Shown piece after piece: positions 9,727 through 21,490 of a stretch of DNA of 64,000 nucleotides. Below the pieces are notes generated by a model. It saw only the letters and a list, made by a program, of their open reading frames with translations. It did no database searches and had not been told where the DNA came from. Origin of the DNA: an uncultured bacterium. Its GTDB lineage: Bacteria; Patescibacteriota; Gracilibacteria; Absconditabacterales; Absconditicoccaceae. Position 1 is the stretch's first letter. Every line of letters begins with the position of its first letter. A program made the translations under genes and the position numbers. The DNA is taken from NCBI GenBank assembly GCA_947170225.1, contig CAMVSQ010000003.1, forward strand, positions 1 through 64,000, written 5' to 3'.

Positions 9727-11637
9727 TTAATCTGCGTCGATTACTTCATCTGGCTGAGCTGAATCTCATCCATTGTTCTCATTTCAAGCATCTGGAGTAG
9801 CTTGATTATCTGTTGCTCAAGCACTTGGTTGCAATTCTGCACTGTGTTTCTGGTACCAATCTGCAAATTCTTTGTTCAATCTCTCCAATTCTTTTTCACA
9901 TTCTTCCTTTGTGGCATCTTCTTTGTCTTTCATTTCTTTTGCAGATTCAATCAACTTGTTTACTTCATCTTTTGCATCATCAGAGAGTTTATCTTTGTTT
10001 TCATCTATAATATTTTGCATTTGGTAAGTCAATTGTTCCAATTTATTTTTTGATTCTACTAGTTCTTTTCTTTTTTTGTCTTCTTCTGCAAATTTCTCTG
10101 CTTCTTCTTTTGCCTTTTCGATTTCATCATCAGACAAGTTAGTTGCTCATTGGATGACTACATCCTGCTTTTTTCATGTAGATTTTTCTTCAGCACTTAC
10201 TTTCAAGATTCAGTTTGCGTCGATATCAAATGTCACCTCAATTTGAGGTTGTCCTCTCCTCATTGGAGGAATTCATTCCAAATTAAATTGCCCAAGAGAT
10301 TTATTATCCTTTGCAAATTGTCTTTCTCATTGCACTACATGTACTGTTACGGCGTTTTGATTGTCTGTGGCAGTAGTGTAGATGTTTGATTTTTTTGCTG
10401 GGATTGTTGTGTTTCTTGGGATCAAAACATGAGCCAATCCTCATTCAACTTCTACAGCCAAAGAAAGAGGAGTCACATCCAAAAGCAAGATATCTGTCAC
10501 ATTTCATTGGATGATTCATCATTGGATTGCTGCTCATTGTGATACGGCTTCATCAGGATTTACAGTAGCTTTCGGATCTTTTCCAAAGATATCCTTTACA
10601 ATAGTTTTTACAGCTGGCATTCTGGTAGATCATCATACCAAAATTACTTCATTGATGTCATTTTTGTCCAGTTTACTGTCTTTTAATGCTTGGATAACTG
10701 GTTGTTTACATCTATCCAGCAGATCTTTACAAAGATTTTCAAACTGTGCTCTAGTCAAACTTTCTGCCAAATTCTTTGGCTGTCATTTGTCATCTGTACA
10801 GATGAAAGGTATCATTATATCTACTTTTTCTGTTTGAGAAAGTTGCATTTTAGCTTTTTCTGCTTCGTCTTTTAGCCTTTGCATAGCCATTGCATTATCT
10901 TTCAAATTTATTCATTCTTTGGTTTTAAATGCGTCTACCAAATAATTTATGATTTTTTGGTCAAAATCTTTTCATCCAAGTTGGGTATCTCCACTTGTAG
11001 ACAAAACTTGGAATGTTCATTCAGATCCGATTTCCAAAATTGTTACATCAAATGTTCATCCTCAAAGATCAAATACTACAATTTTTTCATCTTTGTTTTT
11101 TCATTCTCCATAAGCCAAAGAAGCGGCAGTAGGCTCGTTGATGATCCTCTCAACCTTCAATCCTGCAATTTCTCAAGCTGCTTTAGTAGCATTTCTTTGA
11201 GAATCGTTGAAATATGCTGGTACTGTGATTACAGCTTGTGTCACAGGTTCTCACAAAAATTTTTCAGCATCTTCTTTTAATTTTTTCAAGACGAATCCAG
11301 AAATTTGTTCTGGTTTGTAGTCTTTTCCATCAATAGAAATCAAAACTCATCCATCTTTTCCCTCTTTCATGTCAAATGGAGAATCTTTGACTTCATTTTC
11401 TACTTCTTTAAATTTTCTTCAGATAAATCTTTTTGTTTCAAAGATAACATTTTTTGGCTCCAAAATAGCCTTTCTTTTTGCTAAATCTCACACCAACATC
11501 TCATCTCATTTGATATAAACTATTGATGGAGTTGTCCTAGCTCATTCAGAATTTGCGATTACTTCAGATTTGTCTCATAGCATGTATGAAACACAAGAGT
11601 TAGTTGTTCACAAATCGATTCAAATTACTTTTCACAT
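9727..11637 (-). CDS. dnaK: Molecular chaperone DnaK (Hsp70)
   Basis: A 636-residue Hsp70, the usual length, which folds client proteins in an ATP-driven cycle with DnaJ and GrpE. The N-terminus is MGKVIGIDLGTTNSCV, the phosphate-1 loop, with three of its glycines encoded by TGA. The nucleotide-binding domain, substrate-binding domain and a charged helical lid follow, and the tail ends [12 protein letters not shown] at 11637 is the only start giving the canonical N-terminus. It is transcribed alone: promoter and CIRCE-like operator upstream, terminator downstream. No grpE or dnaJ adjoins it. Its last 230 bp are duplicated at 379-608 on the other side of the islet. Confidence 0.98.
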
Positions 11638-11668
11638 GATAATTAAGAATTAAGAATTAAAAACGCAT

Positions 11669-11760
11669 TGTCATTCTGAATGTAGCGAAGCGAAATGAAG
11701 AATCTAATTTAATGTATATTTTTTTAGATTCTTCGGTCGTAAACTCCCTCAGAATGACAT
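11669..11760. repeat. Dispersed imperfect palindrome (REP/MITE-like), copy 1
   Basis: The left arm runs from TGTCATTCTGAA through AGCGAAGCGAAATGAAGAATC (11669-11704). The right arm runs from GATTCTTCGGTCGTAAACTC to CAGAATGACA (11727-11759). The arms are inverted and imperfect. The same ends and internal GAAGCGAA-type motif recur at 54236-54305. It lies in the dnaK 5' region, inside the leader. Confidence 0.7.
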
Positions 11761-11796
11761 ATTACATTGGTGTATCACCAAATGACTCTATGTGCT

Positions 11797-11824
11797 ATTA
11801 TAGTCATTTTTTTTTAAATTGCAA
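11797..11824 (-). promoter_or_regulatory. dnaK promoter
   Basis: On the minus strand, TTGCAA (11824-11819) and TATAAT (11802-11797) are 16 nt apart. This gives a leader of about 150 nt that contains the palindromic repeat. The -35 box lies 5 bp from the CIRCE-like element. Confidence 0.75.
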
Positions 11825-11829
11825 GAAAA

Positions 11830-11856
11830 ATAGCACTTTATTTTTTTGGGTGCTAT
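11830..11856. promoter_or_regulatory. CIRCE-like operator (HrcA site)
   Basis: ATAGCACTT, a 9-nt AT spacer, then GGGTGCTAT. The known consensus is TTAGCACTC-N9-GAGTGCTAA, so spacer length and the AGCAC/GTGCT core match and the arm ends deviate. It sits just upstream of the dnaK -35 box. HrcA repression of dnaK under non-stress conditions is the expected role. Its position upstream of, rather than overlapping or downstream of, the promoter is a little unusual. Confidence 0.75.
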
Positions 11857-11975
11857 ACATTTTTTTAAAAATATTAAATAGTAGTATGTACATTATCAAA
11901 AAAAATCATAAAAATAGGTTGTTTTTTTTTTGAATAAAATTATATATTGTCATAATCATATTTTATTATATAAAA

Positions 11976-13721
11976 ATGTTGATGTCAGAATTAGAAAAAA
12001 AATCCAATGTGGAAAATGTGGCTCAAAGTAAATGATCGGTCAGCCGTGTTGAGTTGGTAGAAATCCAAAATGAAATTAACAAAGCTATTTCTTCTACTCC
12101 AAATCCATCAAAAGCACCACTAAATTACATTGATAACATGGAGGAACGAGAAAAATCTCAAAAAGAATATGAGCAAAAAATAATTGAAAAGCAGATAGAA
12201 ATAGCGGAAATATTGCAAGCATCTGAAACCAAAGATGAAGAATTAAGTATATTTAGAGAAGAAAAAGCAAAATTAGATATTGAATTGCAAAAAACAATAT
12301 GATCTTTGTACAATAAATTGATCCCACATATTGACTTTCTCAGTGAAGTTGCAAATAAAATTAACGAATGAATGCAAAGTATGCTAAATTCCGATCTGAA
12401 ATGACAAGAATCACCACAGGAAGGAAAAAAATATAATGTAAAAGTAAAAATAAATGAAGATTGGTCTCAAGAAGACAAATCCAAACTGGAGCAAGATATT
12501 TTTTCACAATTAAAAGAGCAGTGAATAACTCCAGAACAAGTAATTTTAAGTTACGAGATTAAATCAAACGAAGAACAACAAAATGATAGTGAAGAATTAA
12601 ATACACAAAATGAAGAAGATAGTCAAAATATTCCATATATTTTGCAATTATATTTCCAGCTTACTAGCAAAGATTTCCAAAAATATTTTAAACCATTATT
12701 GGATGATATATATCTTAAATGAATGCAAAATTTGATGGAAAATGTAAAAGATTTAGAAGAAAAATACAAAGAATTACAGCACCAATCACATTTTTTATCC
12801 GAAAAAATCAATGAATTAGAATACGAATTATCAGATATTGATGAAAGTTATATAAAGTGTGAAAATGATAAAAAATCTCTAAATGAAGATAAAGAAAAAA
12901 GAGACCAAACATATTTTTTGGATTCTTATAAATCTACAAAAAAAGTTTCCTTGGACGATTTTGTTGCTAGTCCAATAGTGACAAAGCAAATAAATCATAT
13001 TCTTAATTTATACAAAAAATGATTATCAATCCCCAAAACAATATTGCTGTATTGATGACATAATCTGTGAAAAACATATGCTGCAAATGTGCTTTCTTCA
13101 CAGTTGTGATTAGCTATGTATCATATAAAATCTTACGATATATTCAATAGCGAATATTCAGATCCTGCTGAAATGTTGAAAGCTATATTTCATATAGCTA
13201 TAAAGAAAAATGAACCTTGCATAATATTTTTGGATGAAATGGAGAAATTTATTGGCGGTGCAGAATGATCTCCTTACCAAAAAATTTTGGAAAACACACT
13301 CAGACATCATATTTCAAAAATTAAAGAATCAAACAGAGAAATTATCATTATATGAGCACTATCTGAATGATGAAAGCTCGATCCAAACTTGTTGAAACAA
13401 GATGTATTCCAGAAACAGATAGTATTTGAAAAGTATTGAGAAAATGAATGCAGAGAGTTACTACAGCAAATTTTGAGAAAAAAGGGCTTAAATTTGTGAG
13501 ACGATATCAATTTAAATGATATTGTTTCAAAAATTTCAAGTTTAGAATCACAAAGAAATCCCGAGTATATCAAGAATTTGGTAGATGTAGCAGAGGATTG
13601 TCATCTTTTGGATAGTGAAGATCCAGAATTTGAAAACACTATTTTTGCATCAGATATACAAAAAGCAATAGAATTGATAAAAGATCGTAATCGTTCCAAT
13701 ACAGATCATATATGATACTAA
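11976..13721 (+). CDS. AAA+ ATPase with N-terminal coiled coils
   Basis: A 581-residue protein. Residues about 20-110 and 240-320 are Glu/Lys/Gln-rich and predicted coiled coil. A single AAA+ module follows: Walker A G360-G-H-N-L-G365-K366-T367, with two of its glycines encoded by TGA, and Walker B IIFLDE (D420, E421). A sensor-like strand REIIIIGALSE comes next. Overall it resembles single-ring AAA remodelling ATPases, but I cannot assign a substrate. It is divergent from dnaK, sharing a 338-bp intergenic region that holds the CIRCE site, and ends at a terminator shared with the slipin gene. A second in-frame ATG six bases downstream (11982) is an alternative start. Confidence 0.8.
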
Positions 13722-13743
13722 AATATATTTATTTCAATTACAC

Positions 13744-13772
13744 AAAAAGACGGAGCTAATTCCGTCTTTTTT
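13744..13772. terminator. Bidirectional intrinsic terminator
   Basis: The stem AAAAAGACGGA/TCCGTCTTTTT has a six-base loop. It lies between the convergent AAA+ gene and slipin gene. Confidence 0.9.
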
Positions 13773-13789
13773 AGTTCAATATCATTTTC

Positions 13790-14557
13790 CTATTTCTCTT
13801 TTTTCATTTTTTCTCCAAATCATTTGATGGCATCTAGCAACTCCATAGGGATCATCCAAACAGTAGTATTGCTCTGATCAGAACTAATATCATTGATAGA
13901 TTCCAAAGTCCTCAAATGCAAAGCTCATGGTGCTTCAGCCAAAGTCATAGCAGCTTTTCTCAAGTTTTCAGCAGCTTTTACTTCTCATTCAGAAGATATA
14001 ATTTTTGCTCTTCTTTCTCTTTCTGCTTCAGCCTGCTTTCAGATTGTCCTTTTGAGATCATCAGGGATGACAATATCTTTCAATTCTACAGATAGTACAT
14101 CTACTCACCAGCTGTCAGATTTTTCATCTACAATTTCTTTGATTCTTTTGCTAGCTTCTTCTCTATTTTCCAGCAACTCATCCAATTCAAATTGTCAAAC
14201 GATATTTCTCATAGTCGTCAAAGCAAATTGAGTCATGGCATAATCCAAATTTTTTACATTGATGACAGCTCTCTCTACCCATTTTTCTTCTATTTTGTAG
14301 TAAACTACAGCGTTTACGCTACAAGATATATTGTCTTTTGTCATAGCTTCTTGACTAGGAATATCTACAGCCTTTTCTCTAATATCCACAATATAAGAAG
14401 ACTGGATTATTGGCCAGACAAATCTCAATCACGGTTCCAAAATGGTTGTGTACCTTCACAATGTAAAAACTACACGCCTTTCATACTGATTTACTACTTT
14501 TAGTCACATCAAAAAGTAGATACCAAAGATAATAATAAATACAAATAGTGCATTCAT
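13790..14557 (-). CDS. Slipin/stomatin-like SPFH (band 7) membrane protein
   Basis: A 255-residue band-7 protein of the kind that scaffolds membrane microdomains, often with a NfeD-type protease partner (none seen here). One N-terminal membrane helix (MNALFVFIIIFGIYFLMG) leads into VVNQYERRVVFTLGRYTTILEPG, the typical slipin entry to the SPFH domain. The conserved core RFVWPIIQ, IDIPSQEAMTKDN, ALTTMRNIVGQFELDELL follows. A charged AEAERERRAKIISSEGE coiled region completes the fold. Length and order are normal for slipins. It has its own promoter upstream and converges on the AAA+ gene. Confidence 0.92.
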
Positions 14558-14604
14558 GTCTTTATATCATTAAAAAATAAAAATTGCACAATATATGCTG
14601 TACT

Positions 14605-14633
14605 AGTATACACAAAATAAATTATTTTGTCAA
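14605..14633 (-). promoter_or_regulatory. Promoter of the slipin gene
   Basis: On the minus strand, TTGACA (14633-14628) and TATACT (14610-14605) are 17 nt apart, about 45 bp before the slipin ATG and just downstream of the ileS stop. Confidence 0.65.
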
Positions 14634-14644
14634 ATTTTTGCCCA

Positions 14645-17600
14645 CTAAATTTTTACTTCCATTTTTGCAAGTGGTTGTTTGATTTTTATGTTGTTTTTTG
14701 ATCTAATAAACAATCCCAATGTAATTATTTTTCTCACCAATGCAATTTCTTGTATCAGTTCTGGGTCAATGTACCTTTCAGACAAAATAGGGAAGTGCTT
14801 CAAATGTACAGAATCTACATCCATTTTTCATTTGTTTGTAAAGTTTTGCAATTGCAGATAGATATACTCACTGATAAACGGTGCAAATGGAGCTGCAATT
14901 TTTACAAATGTCTCCAAAACTTCAAATAGTGTGCTATATGCGGAAATTTTGTCTTCATCCATTCCACTTGCCCAAAATCTTCTTCTACTTCTCCTTATAT
15001 ACCAATTTGTCAGACTATCCACAAATCACATCATAGCTTTGGTAGCATTGTCCAAATGATATTCTTCCATTTCTTTTCGCACTTGAATACCAACTTCATT
15101 TAAACTAGCCAATATCCATCTATCTAAATCATTTGTGATTTTGTAGCTTGGCAATCTGATTATTTCTCATTTTAAAAGATTATTTTTCTTTCAATACAAA
15201 TCTTTCCACAATTCTACAAAATTTACATCATGTGAAACTATCAAAACATTATTTCCCTTTTCTTGACCCAAGATTTCATTGTAATATTGTGTAGTTTTTT
15301 CATATCATTCTTGCCACAATTTTTCATTTTCCACTATTTCAATATCTTTGTTTATATATTCTTTGTATATTTCTCTGATTCTTTCAGCTGTTTGTTTTGC
15401 TCTCTTGGCATGAGAAGTATAGATCTTATCCAAATTTAATCTCAAAATTTTTGATACAAATATTTCTTTTTCCATGCTTGCGATTCATTCAGCTGTCAGT
15501 TCGTCATCTAATTCAAATCATGTAGCAGCCGCATGTCTCATAAAGTATACATGTGTATCATCAGTCTTGAAATTATCTACTTTTGCATAAGTTTCAAAAA
15601 ATTTATATGCATTTGTCAGTGAAGAAGTGAAATCTTTGTATACTTGGTCTACTCATTTTTCTGCAAATCTCATTGGCTCAGCTTTTACTGCTGGAGATGA
15701 TAGCATATAAAGTCTATATGCATCTGCACCATATCTTTCAAACAATTCTTTTGGATCTGGGTAGTTGTTTAAACTCTTTGACATTTTGCGTCCATCTTCA
15801 GCCAAAATCAAACCATTTATCACTACATTATTATACGAATTTTTTTCCATCATAGCATTTCCCAGTACATGCATCACTCTAAATCGACCTCTAGTCTGAT
15901 CCAATCACTCCATGATCCAGTCTGCTGGATAAATCAGAGGTTTGATTGTCCTTGTTGTTCAGTCTTTCCTCCTGATGTATCATACTTGTCCAAATGGCAT
16001 AGCTCCAGATTCAAACCAGCAATCCATGACTTCAGGTATCCTGTGATAAACTTTTCAATCAATATTAAACCAATATTTGTCCACATGTGGTCTGTGCAAA
16101 TCCAATTCTTTACCAGTATCATTGTCAAAATAGTGGATCCTCATCCTTTGAGATACAGATCAATTCATATGTGGATAAAAATAATCTCTCCTACTGCAAT
16201 AATCAAAATTTCTAAAGAAATGTATAGCAGAAACTACAACTTCTCAATGTGCATAAGTAATAATCGTCTTTGTTTTAAACTTTTCATTTATATCTTTGAT
16301 AAATGATTCAACTCTCTGGAATATGTGGTCTACAGTTTCTCCATCTGGGAATAATTTTTCACTTGTAGGTACACTAGTCATATTCATACAATGGAATTCT
16401 ACTCATTGCATACTTGGATAATATGTCTCATGTACTCTCATATCCACGTATATTCACTCATGTAATTCAAATAATTGTTGATTGTCTGGATTTGTAGTAT
16501 AGTCAATCAAGCTACCATCATGATACATTGATTGAAATTTTTCTACTATCTCATTGTATTTTGGAGTAATTTCATCGATAATGCTTGCTCCAAATTTTTC
16601 AATCAAAAATGGTGTAGCTGTTTCGAGAGTTCTTTTTAATGGAGATAAAACAACTACAAATTCATTTCACGGTTTCAATTCATAATCCAAATTTTCCTTT
16701 ACAGTTTCTGCTCGTTCTTTTCATTTTTCAGTCAAAGTTCATTCTCATAGACAATCTCACTTATGAGCTACATTAAATTCAGTCTGTCCGTGTCTGATAA
16801 AAATATTTTTGGTCAAATTCTTTGATCCATTTATTGTACCTTGATAGATTTCATCAAGTGTTCAAATAGAAAGCCTATCTTCACTATCTGTATCATTTTG
16901 CCGGATAGGTATTGGAGATCATCGATATCTATTTCTTCCAAGATTCCAGTCTGGAGCAGAATCCAATACATCCAAAAATCTCTTTTTTACACTTTCTGGT
17001 ACAAATCATATTTCCTTTGCATTGCTTATATTGTGCTCTTTCAGTGTTGGTTCTTTGATAAACCAAGAGTCCATAGCTTTGGATATCAAAGCAGTGTGAC
17101 ACCTCCAGCAGTGTGGATACGAGTGGTTGTGCGATTGTAAAAGCACCAATTTTCATTCTTTTTTTAATCTATCGTTTATATCCTTATTTACTTCATAAAC
17201 TCTCTTTCATTTGTAGTCTGGTACTTCATCGGTAAATTCTCCATAATCATCTACTGGCAAAAATAATCGGTCTCTAGCAAATTCTCTAGGGAATATATTT
17301 GCAACCACTTCAAAGTCTTCAATTCCAAATGATGGGGCAATATGCACAATTCATGTACCATCTTCTGTACTAACATAATCTCCAAGTATCATTTGAAAAT
17401 ATCTATCCTTGTATTCATCAGGTATTTTGCTCTGATTTATGTACTCAAATAGTGGTTTGTAAAATGTTCAAGACAATTTTGATCATTTAATCCTATTTAT
17501 CAAAAGATAATCTTCACTATTTTTGTAATATTTTTTCAACAAAGCTTCTCCCAATACATAGTATTCGTGACTCTCTTTGTCGTATACCATGCAGTACCAA

Positions 17601-18787
17601 ATTTCAGGTCAAACTGCCAAAAAACTATTTGATGGCAAAGTCCATGGAGTAGTGGTCCAAGCTAAAGCATAAACAGGAGCATCAGGCTTGATTTGACCAG
17701 CAAAATTATTGTGATATGTATACAAATCATAAAATTGATTTATGATTTCATCTGCATCATCAATTATTGTATTTTCTATTTTTACTGCCATTCAAATTTT
17801 ATTTTCGCTTTCAATAATTTCGGCCCACTGCAAATGGCTGGTTTTCTCCGGTTCCATATTTTTTATTTCTCATTCCACTTCAGTCTCCACATAAATCAGA
17901 TTCCAGATATTTCATTTCAGTATCTCTTTAAATTCTCATAGTACTTTTGTATTTGTCACCTCAACTCCAAGCTCTTCCATTACTTCTTTGCTGACAGTTT
18001 TTTCTATACTATCTCATTTTTCCACTTTTCATCATGGAAATACATATTTTTGGCTTTTTGTATGATATCCCAACAAAATTTTTCATTCATGCTTGATCAA
18101 ACAGCAAACTACATTTACAGCACCATCATTTACTGTTTCATAATTATCTTTTTCAGCAAAAGCTTTGTTTGTTAGCTGAAATTTTACCGTAATTGCTGGA
18201 TCTTGTCTATCTTCGTATCATTCATTTACTTCACTATTTGACAAAGCAGTAGCACACGATGGACAGAACCACTGTACTTTGAATCATTTATAAACCAGAT
18301 TTTTGTTATACAAATTATCAAAAACATTGATTACAGACTCCATAAAATCCAAATTCATAGTCATGTAAGCATTTTTCATGTCTGCTCGTCTACCTATATG
18401 ATCCACAAACCAAGTCCATTCATCGCTGACATTACTTACATAATTTCTACATTCTTGAGTAAATTTTTCTATTCCAAGTTTTTCTTCTATGTCTCTTTTT
18501 CAATCGATTCCAAGTTGCTTTTCTACAGCTTTTTCTACAGGTAAACCGTGGCAATCTCGTCACCAATCTCTGATTACCTTGTATCATTTCATGCTTTTGT
18601 ATCTTCCTACCAAGTCTTTCATAACTCAGACCAATCCATGCCCAAAATGTGGAGTACCACTAGCAAATGGAGGTCCATCGTATGTAATGGCTTCTAATCT
18701 GTCTGATCTTTCGTCAATTGATCTCTGAAAAGTATTGTTTTCTTTCCAATAGTTGATTAAATTTTCCATCAATTCTTTTTGATTCAT
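14645..18787 (-). CDS. ileS: Isoleucyl-tRNA synthetase with inserted Nudix and two histidine-phosphatase domains
   Basis: This IleRS is 1380 residues long; the family is normally 900-1050. Class I core: [12 protein letters not shown] (H47-F-G-H50) and KMSKS at 1001-1005. The editing-domain threonine-rich motif [14 protein letters not shown] starts near residue 372, and [18 protein letters not shown] is present. Three extra modules interrupt it. (a) Residues about 215-330, before the TTTPW motif: a Nudix domain with box G253-K-V-E-K-G-D259 through K267-E-V-M-E-E-L-G-V275 (Asp and Lys replace the usual Glu and Arg). (b) About 660-885: a histidine-phosphatase domain, IRHGQTEFN (H666), [15 protein letters not shown] (H847), placed between the post-NRYRGSPIP segment and DLHRPHVD. 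(c) About 1080-1195, after KMSKS: a second one, FMRHAAATG (H1085), [15 protein letters not shown] (H1186). One frame throughout, no TAA/TAG. Confidence 0.95.
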
Positions 18788-18927
18788 AATTTTTACGCTT
18801 TACTATAAAATAAAAACATTACACCCAATTATTATAAATAAACTTTTATAGCACATTTTCAAGAAAAAATTACCTTTTTTCAATATAGACAAACCAAATT
18901 TTTAAATATCCGAAAAGCTAAATTTAA

Positions 18928-18957
18928 AATTACCCAGCATTCTGGGTGATTTTTTTG
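18928..18957 (+). terminator. Terminator-like hairpin between divergent genes
   Basis: The stem TACCCAG/CTGGGTGA is followed by seven T on the plus strand. It lies between divergent ileS and the 19029 gene, immediately upstream of the latter's promoter. It may act as an insulator or stop antisense transcripts leaving ileS. Confidence 0.55.
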
Positions 18958-18958
18958 A

Positions 18959-18986
18959 TTGACATTTTTAAAAAAATAAATATAAT
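18959..18986 (+). promoter_or_regulatory. Promoter for the 19029 gene
   Basis: A consensus TTGACA (18959-18964) and TATAAT (18981-18986) with a 16-nt spacer, about 40 bp before the ATG. Confidence 0.8.
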
Positions 18987-19028
18987 ATGGCATTGTTTGA
19001 ATTTTATTTTTTTTAGTATATCCTTGCT

Positions 19029-20582
19029 ATGAAAGAATACCTAAAAATTCGCGAATCAATAATAAATACAGCACAATCAAATGAAAAAATAAATAAGACG
19101 ACAAATGATATAGTCCAAAACTTTGTGAATAATACCAAACTGGGTGGATTTTCCGAGCAAGATTATATCAATGCATGAAAGGAACTTCCACAAGAAAACA
19201 AGAATCTATCTGTCATGGATCTTTACAATACTCCAGAAATCAAAGATGATGATTTGAGTTTGTTGTCTTGATTTTTGTGATGATCCAAATTTGTTCGCAA
19301 AAATGTAGATGGAGAGCCATATATTACACATGAGTGATTTGTAAAACTAAATAATGTACTAGATATGGCATCCAAACATGCTAGGAGAAATTGACTTTGA
19401 GTTGCTTATTTTAGAAAATCATTTGGTAAAGATTGACTGGATATCATGGATTTTGTTTGAAAAGAGACAGAGAAAATAGACCAATCTGGAAATATTACAA
19501 AAATGGAAAGTAGTGGAGAATGAAAAATATATTTTCGTATAAAAACAAAGGAACAATACTTTGATTTTCTCGAAAAACTTACAGCTCCAAAAAATAATGA
19601 TCTTGCAAACAAAGAAAAAAATGGCTTTTTTCTAAAAAATGTATTGGCACTGTGATATTTGTGGAGAAATGAAGTCTATCTACAGAAAAGAAAATTATTT
19701 CAATATTTGATTACAGACCTTTTTGGTAAATTTTTTGATCATAAATTCAATGTACGAGTGGATACAGACAATCATGGAGACCATGGGCACAATATCACTG
19801 AAAGTTTTGATTGCACACTCTCTGGAAAAGAATTAAATGTAAAATTAAAATGAAATGTAAAGTCTGAAAAATCTACAGTAGACAAAATTATGAGAGAAAA
19901 AACAGCAAACGCCACCAATGATATCATCCGTTTTCAGCTTACTTTCAAAAATCATAAACAGATGGTGGATGGCCTGTATGCTTTTTTACAATTTTGTATG
20001 AATAATGATAGTCACATTTTTGATCATGAGCCATGAAATTTTTGAAATTTAAAAGGTATAGATAAATGATGACTAGAATCAGAAAATAAATATTATAGTG
20101 CACATATAGATTCTTTACCAGATGGTCAAATCAAAGATTTCATCAAGTGAATTGAATATAAAGTAAAAAACTGATCATCAAAAGATTACAAAGATGTAAA
20201 ACTTATAGTCCCTGTCAGACTAAAATGAGTTTTGTTTAATATAGAAGTCCAATTTCTTACACAAGACTATGGTCTAGACAATAATAGATGATATTCATCT
20301 CATGCAATACTAAAATGAGCAGAAAAAATTTGGACCTTGTGTAGACACAAAAAATTTGTCACAGAACCTGATATAAAAAAAATAGTACAAAACATCATAG
20401 TAGATAGCCCAGAATTGGTAGATCAATTGGCATCTGGAAACGAAAAAAGATTGTCTGATGAATTGTTTGACTATTATTTAAACAAATGCGAAAAAATCAA
20501 TATTCCATGACACAAAACTGTATATCTGTTTAAATGAGTAAAAGAGACATTGGACAATAATTCATTTTGGCCACATATTTAA
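19029..20582 (+). CDS. Unidentified 517-residue cytoplasmic protein (possible distant RelA/SpoT-like fold)
   Basis: There is no signal peptide or membrane segment. A central region reads KSEKSTVDKIMREKTANATN followed by DIIRFQLTF, then about 130 residues later IEVQFLTQDYGLDNNRGYSS and an Ala/Lys-rich stretch. That order loosely recalls the (p)ppGpp-synthetase fold: a Lys-rich loop, a D-I-I-x-F-R-like strand, and an E-V/I-Q-hydrophobic-T strand. The match is by eye and weak. TGA is used for Gly throughout. It has a strong promoter. The gene is followed directly by the truncated uvrB, so a rearrangement point lies just past its stop. Confidence 0.6.
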
Positions 20583-20757
20583 TTTTTTTTATACAAATAT
20601 CAGCTATTGATAATTTTTTGCAAAACATTATCATCAAGATACAAAGTGTATCCAAAACACAATTTTATTTGCACAAACAAAAATTTTGACCAATTCAAAT
20701 TTAAAAGATTTTTTGCAAAAAAAAGATGAAAATGTTTTGCCTTTCATCGATCACTTA

Positions 20758-21453
20758 ATGAAAAAATTGGACGAACATATTTCCAAGTGAGGTAGAGTCC
20801 TACTTTTGACATTGACAAAAAAATCTAGCGAAGAAATTACAAATTATTTAGTTTCTAAATGATACAAAGCGTACTATCTTCATAGTGAAATTGCCACAAT
20901 GGATCGTTGGGAGATTATCAAAAAATTGAAAACAGGAGAAATCGATATCATCGTTTGAGTAAATCTTTTGAGGGAATGAATCGACTTGCCAGAAGTTTCA
21001 CTACTTGCAATACTTGATGCTGATAGAGAATGATTCTTGCGTTCTACGACATCTTTGATTCAGATAATTGGTCGTGCTTCTAGAAATCCTGACAGTGAAG
21101 TAGTACTCTATGCAGATCAATTCACAGAATCTATGGTCAAAGCACTTCGAGAAACCTATCGCCGCAGAGAAATCCAAGATAAATTTAACAAAGAGCACTG
21201 AATCACTCCAAAAAAAGCTACTTCAAATGCAAAAGATTTGGAGTCAGTAAGGACAGATATGGACTTAAATCAACAATTTCAAGCTATGGCAAAATGAAAA
21301 GTCCAGGACAAAAAGCTCAAAAGAATGACCAAAAAAGAAAAAGATATGATTTCAAAAGATCTCAAAGCTCAAATGGATTTGGCTATCAAAGAATGGAGAT
21401 TTGAAGATGCAGCAGTCATCCGTGATCAAATCAAAGAGTTGGAAGGGGAGTAA
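20758..21453 (+). pseudogene. uvrB: N-terminally truncated UvrB (C-terminal helicase half and UVR motif only)
   Basis: The 231 residues from ATG 20758 match the C-terminal third of UvrB. They include [96 protein letters not shown], and a terminal UVR motif ending DAAVIRDQIKELEGE. The UvrA-binding region, Walker A helicase motif and beta-hairpin (about the first 420 residues of a normal UvrB) are missing. The frame upstream of 20758 runs open to about 20614 but no longer resembles UvrB. Either this is a relic or a stand-alone fragment that still interacts with UvrC through the UVR motif. A full-length copy may exist elsewhere. Confidence 0.85.
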
Positions 21454-21490
21454 AACAATTACTTATTATTTTAAAAGTTAAAAAAATATA

